From: Allomyces macrogynus ATCC 38327
Taxonomy: Eukaryota; Blastocladiomycota; Blastocladiomycetes; Blastocladiales; Blastocladiaceae
Direction of reading: 5' to 3'
DNA length: 57,903 bases
NCBI GenBank assembly: GCA_000151295.1
Contig: GG745343.1
Location: 227,918 to 285,820, forward strand
Position numbers and translations under genes: made by a program
The notes under the pieces: model-generated
Seen by the model: only the letters and a program-made list of their open reading frames with translations
The model's database searches: none
Told to the model about the DNA's origin: nothing
Part shown: piece by piece, positions 33,477 through 45,321 of the stretch
How positions within the stretch are numbered: the first letter of the stretch is position 1
Layout: each line of letters begins with the position of its first letter

Positions 33477-34372
33477 GGGGCACGGAAGCGGCGTGGTGGT
33501 GGCGAGCCCACGAGCGAGCGGGTGGGCGAAGACGGAGACTTAGATTGGAGGACTACGGGCGCGGATTTGGTTTTATAGACTGGAATGTTGACGGTTTGGC
33601 ATTGGGGACTGGAATGTTGACGGTTTGGCGTTGGACGGTTGTTGCTTGGATCACAGACAGGAGGGAGCTGACCAAACGACCAACATGGATGGTATGCACT
33701 TGCATGAACAACCACCTCAAAGACTCCAATGTTTCAGCGCTCCTCAACACACGAACAATCATGGTCTCGTTTTTTGCTCCTCCGCGCGTTGGCTATGACT
33801 TTCCGAACAGTAATTCTGTAAGCAACACTAGCCTGGTGCTGTCAGGTGTGGGTATCAGCGGCAATCGAATCGCGCTCGCTCTTAACTCTCGCGCTGACAA
33901 CGATCAACAATACCAATTTAACGCACCAGACGCATCAGCGGGAAGTGATGCGGATCAGCCGATTCATAACGGCAGCTCATGTCGTTGGAGGAGCGGATTG
34001 GGCACAACTATGGAGACAAATTCTCAACCGAAAGCGTGGGCCAGAGACTGGAATAACTCTTTGGTCTTGCATCGAAGTGCATCTGCAGAGAAGATCAACG
34101 GCTTCGAATCTTGTGGAGGCACACCACGTCTTTCAACGAACAATAAGAAACCGGTACCAAGTGCGTCAGGGACAAGCGTCCAAAGTGCATCAGTCGCAAC
34201 GCTCCACGAAGCAAAGCAGGACAGTTGACTACCGTCGCCCACAGTCGACTCTCCGTGTTGCAAAGCTTATTGCGCGCTCCAGAACGTTCATACGAACCTC
34301 ATACACTTCTAATCTGGATTTTGGAGCACTCAACCAAGAAGAGAATAAAAAGCTTCATCCACTCATCATATC
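33477..34372. other. convergent intergenic spacer
   Basis: This is the space between the stops of SAXO (+) and DIS3 (-). It contains a 29-nt imperfect tandem duplication at about 33578-33640 (GACTGGAATGTTGACGGTTT unit). No gene is supported. Confidence 0.5.
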
Positions 34373-37300
34373 TCAAGCCCTCCGTTGCCTCTTCTGCCGG
34401 CCCTGCGACGTGCGCGACCTGCTTGTCGATGCACTCGACGCTGCTGGTGCCGGCGCCTCCGCCTTATCCACCTCCATCGCCGCAACCACCTTACTCGGCT
34501 TCGGGTCGACGAGCGCCATGACTACCTTCTGCGCGCCCGACCCGGCCGAAATCTCGACCACCTCAATCGACACCTTGACCGGCGAGAAGACGCGCAGTTT
34601 CGTCGACCCGTCCATGGCCTCGAGCGCATTCAACGTCGGATCAAACTTCCACACGTCCTGGTCGGTCGTGATCGCAGCCTCGACGCCATATTTCGGAATC
34701 AGCGCCGAGACACCGTTCTTGAGCACGCGCGTCACATACGCGTCCTCGACGAGCGTCTTGCCCTTGAAGTAGACGTGCGTGAACAGCTCGACCGACGCGC
34801 GCGCCGCGTGCTGCGCCAACCGGTTGCGCGCGTTCAAGTTATCGCACAACTTGGCCAACTCGTCCTTGTTGGTCAACTCCTCGCCGTACGCAAACGAATC
34901 ATGCGCGATCGCTGCGGCCAGCAGCCGGTGCACAATCACGTCGGCGTACCGGCGAATCGGCGACGTGAAGTGTGTGTAGATCGGCGTGGCCAGACCATAG
35001 TGCCGGAACTGGTCACGCGGCAATGTGCCGGAACAGAAATACACGGCCTGCATCATGCACCGCGTCGTCAAAATGCGCACGAGTTTGTTGAAGTAGGGGT
35101 TACTGGGCACGACCGCCGCGTCGAGCGACGCCGACAGCGTCTTGGACGAGGTCGTGTCGAGCGTGATCCCAAACGGCTCGAGCGCCTGGTTGAGTTGCAG
35201 GAAACTCTCGGGCGGTGGCGTCGGATGACACCGCAGCATTGCCGTGTTCGGGAACGTGGCAAAGATTTTTTCAGCGACCGACACGTTCGCGAGCAGCATG
35301 AATTCCTCGACGAGCGCGTTCGTCTCCTTGAGTTCCTTGAGTTCCACGTCGACCGGGTCCTGCGCGTCGCCCTCGAGCCGGAATCGCACTTCAGGCGAGG
35401 CCAGCGTCAGGGCGCCGCGGTCGAGCCGCATTTGCCGCAACTGCTTGGCGAGTGAGTTGAGGACGCGGATGCCGTTGGTCAGTTCGTCCTGGTTGCGGTC
35501 ATCGTCGATGCGCGTCTGCGCCTCCTCATAGGTAAACGAGGCCTTGGAGTGGATAATCGACTTGGTGTACTCAACGCGCACAATCTCGGCGGCAGGCGAC
35601 ATTTCCCACAGACACGAGAAGGCCAGCCTGTCGACGTTCGACCGCAACGAGCACAGGTTCGTGCCGAGCAATCCCGGCAACATGTCGATACGCTTATCGA
35701 CCAAGTACACGGTCGTCCCGCGCTTGGCCGCCTCCGTGTCCATGGCCGTGCGCGGCTTGACAAAGTGCGTCACGTCGGCAATGTGCACTCCCACCTCGTA
35801 GTTCCCATTCGGCAAATTGCGCACGTGCAGGGCATCGTCGATATCCGTGCACCCTGGCGGATCAATCGAGCAGACGGGCAAGTGCCGCAAGTCGCGCCGG
35901 CGCGCGAGTTCCTCGGGCGAGCACAGCCAGTTCTCGCCCTCGGGCGGCAAGTCGTTGAGGACGGCTTGCGAAAAGGGCTCGTAGGGCACGCCGTGCTCGA
36001 GCAAAATCACCTCGGTCTCCGTCTCCTTGTCGAGGGCCGGACCCAGGACCTTGACAAAGTGGCCCGACGGGTACCGCGACCCGCGGTCCCACGCGTCGAT
36101 GCTCACGATAATGCGCTGCCCGACGAGCGCCGGCGCCTGCCGCGTCTTGATCTTGATTTTCGGCACGCGCCGGTCCATTGGGAAGAAGAAAACCGACTGC
36201 GTCGACGTGCCGCTCGCCATGCTCACCGACGTCTTGTCGATCGTGCCACAGTACGGGCGCCAGTTGCGCTTGATCACGCCGACAACACGGCCGGTGGGCA
36301 GCGCGTTGGGGTTGGGTTCGGCGGGTTCGGCGGGTGCGGCGGGTGCGGCGGCATCGGTCATGGTCACATCTCCATCGCCATCGACCGCGGGGTCGTCGTC
36401 GTTCTCGACAATCACCTGGTCGGCGGCCCCGATCCACTGGTCGCGCGGCAAGAGCTCGACGGCGACCACGTCCCCGACGACCGCGCGGTTCAGCGCCTTG
36501 CGGCCCTGGACGTAAATTTTGTTATCCGCGGCGCCCGGAACGTTCGCGATAATCGACCCTTCGAGCGCATTGTACGCCGCGACCGACAATGTCCCCTGGA
36601 AGAATCGCTGCGCCTTGATCCCGGACGTGAGCACCGTTGGCGGCAGGTACTCGTCGTACTCGATCGCTTCGGGTTTGCTCGGCACGGCGCCGTCGTCGTC
36701 GCCGTTCGCGCCGACCAGGTCGACGAGTTCGGGGACCGCCGAGAAGAGGTCGGCGTACCGGCGCACGGAAACGGCGTGCAGGCCTGCGGCTTCGGCGTGC
36801 GTGCGGTTCCCGAGGTCATCGGTGAGCAGGACGATGGCAATGTGGTGTGCCGCGAGGTGTGTCGAGTACCATTGTGCGACGACGCGGATCGCGCGGTCGT
36901 TGCGGTCGTTGATCGACTCGCCGTCGGTCTTTTCGATGAAGGTGGCCCTATGACGAGGGAAAGAGCGTCAGCAACGGGATCGGGTTCGGGTGGGGAACGT
37001 GCGTCGCGACAACGCACTTGTGGTGCTCATTGGAAAACACGTAGAAGCGGCGGTCCGGGTTGGCAATGACGGTGCGCAGGCGGTTGTAGATTTGCAGGTT
37101 GCGGTGCCGCACCTCGTCGAGGACGGTCTGGGCAATGACGACGTCTTTGGTGCCCGGGTGCTCCATGAAGTCGATCTCCACATGGGATGCGCAGTGTCAG
37201 GCCGGAACTTGCAGCATTGCGCGTTGAAATGCAATGGGGACATACGTGGTGCAGGAACACGTTCGTGTCCGGGACAAGGTAGTGCGGCCCAACCGTGTCG

Positions 37301-37553
37301 AGCGATGCGGGCGCGGCTGTGAGGACGGGCGTCGAGTGGCCGCACGTAGTACATGGTACGGCGCCGCAGTAAATGTCGTCGCGGAGGTCTAGCGCGGCGA
37401 GGGGTTCGCGAATCAGGGACAAGGCGAAGGCGGAATGATGACTGCAACACGCGGTCATCGGGCGGGTGGAGTGGGATGCACACAATGTTCCTTGACGACG
37501 CTGACGACACCGCCCTTCTTGGTCTTTTTTACAAAGGCCTTGTTGCGGAGCAT
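34373..37553 (-). CDS. DIS3: Dis3/Rrp44, catalytic subunit of the RNA exosome, four exons
   Basis: This 3'-5' exoribonuclease and endonuclease is the active subunit of the nuclear and cytoplasmic exosome. Exons are 37553-37484, 37388-37246, 37175-37018 and 36947-34373, total about 981 aa. The start MLRNKAFVKKTKKGGVVSVV matches the family exactly in position. Junction 1 restores KEHYLRDDIYCGAVPCTTCG. The PIN endonuclease domain follows (HYLVPDTNVFLHHIDFMEHP, then NDRNDRAIRVVAQWY and LLTDDLGNR). Cold-shock domains come next, then the RNB domain with the metal-binding acidic cluster SIDPPGCTDIDDALHV. Further RNB landmarks are TSPIRRYADVIVHRLLAAAI and an S1-like C-terminus before a basic tail (RSRTSQGRQKRQRRA). 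Introns are 95, 70 and 70 nt. Splice positions may be off by one base near 37018. Confidence 0.95.
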
Positions 37554-38318
37554 CGTGGCGGGTGGTTGTCGATGAGTTGGTCGGGATTGGTGGCAGATGA
37601 GGCTGTTGATCTTCGAGACTTGGTCCAGCAAGGTGATAGAGTGCGATTTGCAGTAAGTGCCTGCCGAGAATCCTTGTTGTGCTCGCGGTAGTGCTGCTGC
37701 CTGCCCATCGTCGCGGCCGTCGTTGTGGTGCCGTGCGGCGCGGTGGGGGGTAATCGGTGCGCGCTTGTCGCGTGGCAGCACGTGGGGCGTTGCCGGGCGG
37801 TCGGGATGAGCGCAACGGTGGCGGCGCCGTTGCTTGCGCTGCGGTTTTCCGCTGCCAACATCTTCCGGTTTGGTGCTTTGGCGCGCCATCATGAAGCCTT
37901 CGCCCCGTGGTTCAGCACCACCACAAGCGGCAATCCCGCCGCCGCCAACCACGACGCACCACTGCGCGCTCTCGACCTCCACCACCCACTTGTCGCGCCG
38001 CCCCCGCACTTGCCGCACTGTGCCGGCGCCCGCTCGCCCGACCCGGCGCCGCCCGCCATTGCGCCCGACGCCGCCAAGGCCCGCGCACCAACCCCGCCTC
38101 CCGCGGCACCCCGACTTCCAGCGCAGCCTCGTTGCGCGCACGTTCGCTTGCTTGGCGGCCACCCGACTCGTCATAGACGGCCCCTAGCAGCGTCGTGCCG
38201 CACCATGGCTGCATTGGAACTGAGCCGGGCATCGCTGCCGCCGCCCGAAACGGCACTGCGGATCGCACGCCGCGGCCTGCCACCACCATCACCATTATCA
38301 CCATCAACGACTACGATC
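37554..38318. other. divergent promoter region between DIS3 and the membrane-protein gene
   Basis: 765 nt between two divergent ATGs. No independent coding signal was seen. Confidence 0.5.
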
Positions 38319-40387
38319 ATGGCCGCCCATATGCGCCCACGCCATACCCGCGCTCTCCCGTCGCTGCTCGGCGCGGCGCTGATTGTTGCTGTCGCCGTGC
38401 TCGCGCACGTTGCCGTCTTTGCAGCCGGCGCCAGTCCGTATCCGCTCTGCTTCGCCGTCATGCTCGCTCCGTCCGTTCCGTCGACCCTGACGCACTTCTG
38501 CACAAACCCATAGCTTCCACGAACGCTGCCGTCGCCGCGAGCGGCACCAGCAAGCCGGCGCCGTCCAGCTCGTTTGTCGACTCGAACGGGCAGCCCTTTG
38601 CAGCATGCATGTCGAGCAACCCGAACACGGCCTACTGCCCGCACAATGCCGGCAACTCGGAGCAGCCCGAGGCCGCCAAGACCTACAACACGACCAGCAT
38701 GCTGCGCATGACCTGGAACTCGAAATGGCCCTCGTTTGCCACGACCGGCGCCGTCGATCTCTACCTGTGCCCAACCGACGGCACAAAGTGCATTCCCATG
38801 GACACGGCCGTCTCGGTCTCCGTCGAGATTGTCGACGCCCTGATCGACCCGGCCAAGGTCAAGCCGGGGCGGTACACGTACGTGGTCGTCCCGCTCAACA
38901 ACAAGCCCGAGGACACGTCGTTTGGCGAGCGTGGCGTGGAATTGGTAATTCAGGCCGGTCCTTCCACGTCGACCACCTCGTCGGCCTCGTCCACGGCATC
39001 GCCGACGGCCACGTCGTCGGTCGGCCCCGTGCCTATTCCCACCGCGAGCGTTCTCGCCAAGAGCGACGGTAACGAGGACAACGGCGGCTTGACGACGCTG
39101 CAGCTCGCGCTCATTATCGCCGCGGCCGCGGCCGCCCTGATTGGACTCGCCCTGCTCCTGATTGCGCGCCGCCGCCGGCACCAACGCCGCCTCAAGGCCG
39201 GCGCCGTTGCCGGCACGTCCGGGTCGGCCAAGTCGGCCGGCGGCATCGCCGTCGTCGCCGTCCCCGCGGGTGCCGCCGCGGCCGCTCCCTACGACGTCTT
39301 GCGCGAAACTGCGTCGGCCGAAAAGGTGGGCACCGGCGGGACCGTGCCGCGTACGGCCGCCGAGACCCCCGTCGCGACCGCGGCCGTGCCTGGCGCCGCG
39401 AGTGCCGCGGCCATCACGCCCGCGACCCCCGACGGCCTGACTGCCCTGAACGGGTCGGCCGTGAACCTGACTCCACCCGGGGCCATTTCCAATGCCGACG
39501 CGATCCTGATCGCCAACTCGTTCAAGCTCGCGCTCAAGAAATCGATCGACGACGATGACGACGACGAGGATATTCACACGATGATCAATAACCTCGGCAT
39601 GCGGCCTGTGCCCTCGGGTGACCCGAACGAGCCGTTCATGTTCATGACCACATCGGTCCCGCCGACCGCCGTGGCCTCGGGTGCCGCCGCGGCGGCCGGA
39701 TTGATTCCGCCGCCCCCGCCACCACCATCATCGTCAACAGGCGCGGCACCGCCCGCCGCACGCCCGTCGTTCTCGTCGTCGATGGTCACGTCGGCCGCTG
39801 CCGCGGGCGCACCGCCCGCGATCACCACGACTCCGCCAACGGCCACGCGCCACGGATCGCTCCCGCGGCAAGGGTCGCTCCTGTCAGACGCCGGTGTGCC
39901 ATCTGGTGCCGCTACGGCCGCCGTCTCTCCGCACATGCGGCTCGGCGTTGCGCGCACGTCCGATCTCGGCGCGTCGACCGGCACGATCGACTCTCTGCTC
40001 GCGGCCTCGACCATCGCGGCCGCTCCGGCGGCCGCTGCCGCACGTGCGTCGCCGTCGCCGTCGTCCCTGGCCTCGCCGCCGTCGGCCGTGCACGACCGGA
40101 TTGTCGTCGAGCGCGTGTCGATGGACCACCGCGACCGCGAACAGCTGCTGCTGAACCGGCACGCGGCTGTGAAACTCGTCAAGTCGAACCCGTGCCTGGT
40201 CGTTGGGCCGATTGCGGGCAGCAGTAGCGGAGGTGCAGGGTCCGACCGCGAGAATAATGGCGGTGGTGGTGCGATCTCGGAGGCGGCGACGCCGATGACG
40301 CGCACGCCGTCGACGCGGTCGGACGCGGCGCTCGTCGAGGACGCGGCAGGTGGCGTGACGCCACCGTCGGGCCCGTCACGCGCGTAG
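38319..40387 (+). CDS. type I membrane protein with small Cys-containing ectodomain and long cytoplasmic tail
   Basis: Exons are 38319-38433 and 38514-40387; the 80-nt intron sits just after the signal peptide (LLGAALIVAVAVLAHVAVFA). The ectodomain of about 150 residues contains paired Cys (FAACMSSNPNTAYC, LYLCPTDGTKC). A beta-rich stretch runs from MLRMTWNSKWPSF to GRYTYVVVPLNNKPEDTSFG and recalls the Ig-like Kre9/Knh1 wall-protein fold (weak). A Ser/Thr-rich stalk precedes one transmembrane helix (LALIIAAAAAALIGLALLLI) with a basic stop-transfer RRRRHQRR. The remaining 400 residues are Ala/Pro/Ser-rich and probably cytoplasmic, with an acidic run IDDDDDDEDIH and possible phosphosites. The architecture recalls fungal wall-stress sensors, but no WSC domain is present. 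Function is unknown. Confidence 0.7.
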
Positions 40388-41396
40388 TAGCGGCAGGCTC
40401 TTGCAACGACGATTTCTAGTGTTGCTTGTTCTCGTATTATTTTCCCCGTCTCTCTGTTCGTTTTCATATTTGGTTTTTTTTTTCCACCTCGTTCACTTGC
40501 AGTGTTTGATCCATGCTCTCCGCCTCTTCTCTCTCTTTGCCTGCGTCGCCGTGTTCTCCAGGTGGGGGGTCGGGCCGCGCGCGATTTTGTCGCCTTGTGC
40601 TGTTGCGTTTGTTTGCCCTGGATGTTTGGCCATTTTGGAGCGCCCGGTCGTGGAGCGCGAAATGCATGCCGCGTATGTTGGAAGTTTGGTTGGTGGATGG
40701 GTGGATCAGCCTTCAAGGCCAAGGCCGTGTCCGCACATGATGTGCCAGCTTGACACGCCAGCGCAACTCCGTCTCAACATCATGCACGATCGTGACCGTT
40801 CGCGACTTCATCCACAAGCATCACGGTCGCGCTTGCTCTCTGCCAGCACTGCTTAACAGCGTCAACATGTTACAAATCCAGATCACAGCAGCGAACCATA
40901 GCGCAGGGGTAGTTAGTTACCCCCACAACCCATGCTCATCAGCGTAAGCCGCATCGAGCGAGCGCTGCCCTCGCTCATCATCACGCACAATGAGCGTAAA
41001 TCATCGCACCGTCGCCTCCCAGCCATCACCGCACCGTCGCCCTCATCACCCACTGCTCGTCGCTCGCCCCCCTTGGTGAGCGTGAGCGGACCGCTCGCAA
41101 TTTAGGTGCCTTGTGGTGTTGCTGATGCTTCTACTTCGGCTTTCCTTGCTGTTCTGTCTATTGTGAGAGTATGGAGCGATCTGGATTGATCTGTATTGGA
41201 TGCGACTGGCCGATTTGTGCCAGTCCTGCAAATGATCATGGCCGGACGGACTGATACTTTGGGACGTGGTTGTTCTTGGCTCTCGCGGGTTGTGCGCGAG
41301 CTTGTACTGCTGGCGCTTCCTTGACTCGCTCCGTCGAGACTCCAACACAACTCCGGGTCAACACCATCACCAACCGCAACTCGAATGTCAGCACCA
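40388..41396. other. intergenic; no gene recognised
   Basis: It starts with a T-rich 3' flank (TTTTTTTTTCC near 40480). Frames in it have no domain signal. Confidence 0.5.
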
Positions 41397-43408
41397 TGGC
41401 TTCGCACGCTCACCCGGGCACGCTCACGCCCGACCTCAGCGGTGACCCGGTCGCGCACTGGCCGATACTCTGGACGCACAGCGCTTTCACCAAGTTACAC
41501 CAGCTCCCTGGGCCCGATATTTCCACCGCCTTCACCGCTCTCGCGCACCTTGCCTCTGGACGTTTTGGCGCGCGGTTCGCTTTGAAACAACAGTCTGCCC
41601 GGCTCGCTGATTTGGTGCATGTGCCCATGGCGATGGCCGATGTCGCGTTCGTCTGATGGCTGCGGTCGTGTACGAGGAGGATCAGCAGGGTGTCAAGGTC
41701 TGGTGGGTCAGACTGATCGAGGATATTGCTGTCGTGGTCGAGCAGGCGATGGACGCGTTGCGCTTGCGGTCGACCGAGTACTTGGCCAAGTGTCGCGCGG
41801 TGTGGCAAGTGGAGGAGGAAGTGTACGCGCCTGTCACTTGGGACAACGACGTTGCGGCGATGGTGGAAGTGAACGCGAGATTGCTTAGCCCACGCGCCCG
41901 GCTCCAGTTATTGACCATTTTGCCACCGTCACCAACACTCGCCATGTCAAGTTGCAGAGTCCTGATCTCCATGCTGCTGCGCTCAAGCAAAAGCACCAGT
42001 GGCTTGCGGCTGCGCGACTGTGGTGCAAGGCTGGCAATCTGGTGGAGGCCGAGCTGTGCCTGTGCGTATTCATTGTTCTGTGTCTGTTCTCCACATTTTC
42101 TTTCCCAGCCCGAAGTCTGGCCGGAAATTGCCATGAATGCGATGGACAAGGTCGCCAAAGCTAGCATCAATGTGCGCGATGGGATCATGGCTGCAATTGT
42201 CGCTCTTGCCAGGTCCCACAGGACCTGCAAGCGCTCGAGAAGCAGCTCATGCAATTGCCGCTCTGGCACAGGTCGAAAAGTTCGGCCTTGAACGGTGTGC
42301 TTGAGATTTTGCGCTACTGCGTGCAGTATCGTCATGTCATTTGTCTTGCCCTTGACAGCAATTTTTTGGATTTGACGGTTAAGCTTGCTCACAAGCTCTT
42401 GAGGCGCACCAAGGCCGCTGTGGACGCGTATTTACAGCCTATCTCCGCTCAATTCGCACCAAGGTGCACGGAACGAGCTGCTCGCATACTCAATGGACCT
42501 GTCGATGGAACTGGGGCTTGTTGTCATCTCGCCCGTTGCCGCCAATGCCTTGAGTAGCGTGGCGTGTGTCTTCAAGGGCGACCTTGTCGATGTGGACATC
42601 GAGACGCTCCATGCAAACCTCTTTGAAGTCGTGCCAGACCAGATTCGTGACATGGTCGCGGATATGAACGTGCTTGTTTCCATTCTCGTTCCGCGCATGG
42701 AGTACTATAGTTTGACGCAGCACTGCCACTCTGACGCCCACAAGGACTTGCTCGATCGCTTCTTCCTCCAGCTTGCTGCATTCGACCTAGTCCAGGAGAT
42801 CATGTTGCGTCTGGTTGATGCGGATTTGCAGGCGCCAACGAGCCAGCTTCGCGCCCCATGTATGGGCTAACTATGTCGAGCTTGCGCAGATTCGTGCCAG
42901 CGAGGATATCCAAGATGGGTACCGCGGGTACTTGGTGGCAACCGACTTAACTCTGGAGCACCATGCTCTTCGAGCACTGTGCCTTTTCGGATCATTTCGT
43001 GGTGCGATCCCAGCGCCACCTGCCAACCACCTCGCCCAGTCGCACTGCGGCCTCACCTTGATCCATGCGCAGCGTGACCAACCGAACTGTTTCATGCAGG
43101 GCATCCGTTCTCCAGTGGCCTACCTCCGCCATGTCGAGGACACGAACGCAATTGCCAGCGATGTAGATCCGTTTGATTTCTTGGTCCTTCTTGAAAATAC
43201 GACGGCGCTCCTGCTTGCACTTGCAACGCGGCTCAACTCACTCGTCATTTCGGAATGGCTCCTGACGCTGCTCAACGTGATCGATTCAGAACAGTTTGGT
43301 GCTCGACTGGGATGGCACGATCGGATTGTCAAAGATGCGACGAATGCCTTATGCGAGACACTTGTGCCGCTCATGTACCTGATCCTGACCAAGCGGCATG
43401 CAGTTTAG
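41397..43408 (+). pseudogene. unrecognised helical protein gene with several frame breaks
   Basis: From the ATG at 41397 a plausible protein (MASHAHPGTLTPDLSGDPVA) runs to a TGA at 41654, then continues one frame over as MAAVVYEEDQQGVKVWWVRL. Further frame changes are needed near 41890-41910, 42230-42240, 42470 and 42840 to follow consistent helical, Leu/Ala-rich sequence. Landmarks are LQSPDLHAAALKQKHQWLAA, LNGVLEILRYCVQYRHVICL, AYSMDLSMELGLVVISPVAA, LLDRFFLQLAAFDLVQEIML and ISEWLLTLLNVIDSEQFGAR. It stops at 43408. One GT-AG intron (about 42060-42112) fits. The alpha-solenoid look is suggestive, but no family was recognised. It is a decaying gene, or a real gene with indel errors. Confidence 0.5.
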
Positions 43409-43625
43409 GGCCTCGTTGAGCCCAAGTTGCTTGTAGTGAGTGGGTGGAGCATCCGCGGTGGTTCACAATGATCGTGATGCGAGCATGGTTCTGACCGATA
43501 AAGGCGGATGGCTTGACGTAGGGGTTCGCACTTTGCCCGGGTCTGGGCACACTCCAGCCTCGGCCATGGCCCGCTCTCTAAAACCTCGCCTCCGCCCACA
43601 CATCGTATATCAACGTCCATTACCC

Positions 43626-44748
43626 TTACCGTACGAGAATCCACGACGTGAGCATTTGCAAGAACACGACGCCGGCCAGGAAATTAATCCGGCGGCGGCG
43701 CTGTGGGATATGAATCGTCGACGTCGACGAACCCGCTTCCGGAATCACAATGTACCGCATCGACCGCAGCGAAAAGAACCCCGAGGCCAGCGACGTGTAG
43801 GCGAGCGCGATCCAGTAGGGCCAGGTGCCGAGGACGGGCGTGAGGAACGCGGCGAGGAGCGTGGTGATGATGCTACACAATCCATCTGTCAGTCCACAAA
43901 TCTGGCAGGGAGATGGGCATCAAAACGAGAGAACGAACCCAACAAACTTATATCCCGCATAACTGACCAAATCCAGGACCGGCACGGCGGCTTGGACCGA
44001 GAACAGGTAACACCCGAGCTTCACGAGCAGCACCTCGCACAAGACCAGGAAAAACGCTGTCGAGGCCGTGAGCCCGAGGACTTGTGGGTGGAACGCGTGC
44101 CGCTGGCCCAAGTCGAGCCCGACGAGCAGGACGTAGGTGACAAAGGCCATGACGGGAATGTAGAGGTCCGGTGCGAGCACGTCTTCACGTGGCGGGCGGT
44201 ATTCGGCGAGGGCCGCGGTGGCCGGGGTCGGGGAGAGGGCGCCGGAAACGACAGGAGAAGCCGGGGTCGCGCCGGTGGCCGAGGTGGGGTACCCGGGCGG
44301 GTGCTCGAGACGGACGGCGCGGCGGTGCCAGTGCTATTGGTGAGCGAGGGGTGAGTAGGAGAGGGGGGAGGCTTGGGGTGGGAGCGAAAATGGTCGGCCG
44401 GCGTACGCGTTGGCGGAACGGGAACAAGACGAGCTGCAGCTTCGACTGCACGTACGAGTTGGACACGTTGAAGTAGTACTTCAAGTGCGGCAGGTTGAAG
44501 TAGCGGTTGATCTACGGAAACAGCACGACGCGTCAGATCACGAGTACTCCCTTGATCCAAGAGAGCGAAAGATTGGGAGCAAAGTCCACATTCTGGTTCA
44601 CGTATTCCTGGCCGGCCAGCACGGCCTTGGACCCGAGCTGCATGCCAATCTGCGCCGTCGGGTCCGTAACGAGCCCAGCAAACGCGGCCGGGTTGAAGAG
44701 CGGCACCGTCGGCACCTGCGGCTGCTGCTGCTGTTGCTGCTGCTGCGC

Positions 44749-44835
<87 letters not shown>

Positions 44836-45321
44836 TGGCGGCATCGGCGACGCTATGCGCCCTGTCGCGGGTGCGTACCCGGCGTACTGGCCCTGCGGGA
44901 CGGGCATCGGCTGGAACCCCTGCCCCGTCGCGGGCCGTTGCGGCGGCATCTGCTGCTGCTGCTGCTGCTGCTGCCAATACGCCTGCTGCTGCATCTGCGG
45001 TGCCGGCTGGTACCCGGCGTATCCCTGCATCGGCTGCTGCTGGCGCGGCGCATAGTACTGGTTCTGGGCGACCGCTGCGGGCGCGTACCCCGGCGCGGGC
45101 GCGGCCGGAGCGGGCGAGTAGGACGGGGTCGGCCCGCCGCCGGCAGGCGCGGGCGTGGGCGCACCCGACGAGGGGGCGTACCCGGCGTGCATGGCGTGCG
45201 GCGCTGGGGACGCGTTGGCGGCGGCGCGCGCAGCGGGGACGGGCACCGGATGCACGAGCGGCGGTGGAGCGGCCGAGGCGCCCGGGTGCGCGGAGGTCGG
45301 TGGGGCCACGGGGCGGTACAT
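43626..45321 (-). CDS. YIF1: YIF1, ER-Golgi membrane trafficking factor with long polyglutamine N-terminus
   Basis: YIF1 partners with Yip1 in COPII vesicle budding and fusion between ER and Golgi. Exons are 45321-44590, 44511-44407, 44333-43939 and 43872-43626 (492 aa); introns are 78, 73 and 66 nt. The first exon is a Pro/Gln/Ala-rich cytosolic region with several poly-Gln runs, the longest from a pure (CTG)27 tract on the plus strand. Family motifs rebuild across junctions: YVNQNINRYFNLPHLKYYFN, LQLVLFPFRQRHWHRRAV, and APDLYIPVMAFVTYVLLVGL. Five hydrophobic segments follow, including LGLTASTAFFLVLCEVLLVK, LVSYAGYKFVGIITTLLAAF and WIALAYTSLASGFFSLRSMR, and a final INFLAGVVFLQMLTSWILVR. The long Gln-rich extension is unusual compared with the roughly 300-residue animal and yeast proteins. 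Confidence 0.93.
44752..44832 (+). repeat. pure (CTG)27 microsatellite in YIF1 exon 1
   Basis: 27 uninterrupted CTG units on the plus strand code glutamine on the minus strand. A shorter CTG/TTG run lies beside it at 44722-44745 and another at 44950-44990. Length is likely to vary between strains and may be misassembled. Confidence 0.9.

Noticed and set aside
33437..34228. 263-codon frame after SAXO
   Set aside because: No domain, overlaps the intergenic tandem duplication and has no splice or promoter support.
40896..40960. Possible second tRNA (GCGCAGGGGTAGTTAG stretch)
   Set aside because: No acceptor, anticodon and T stems can be paired around it.
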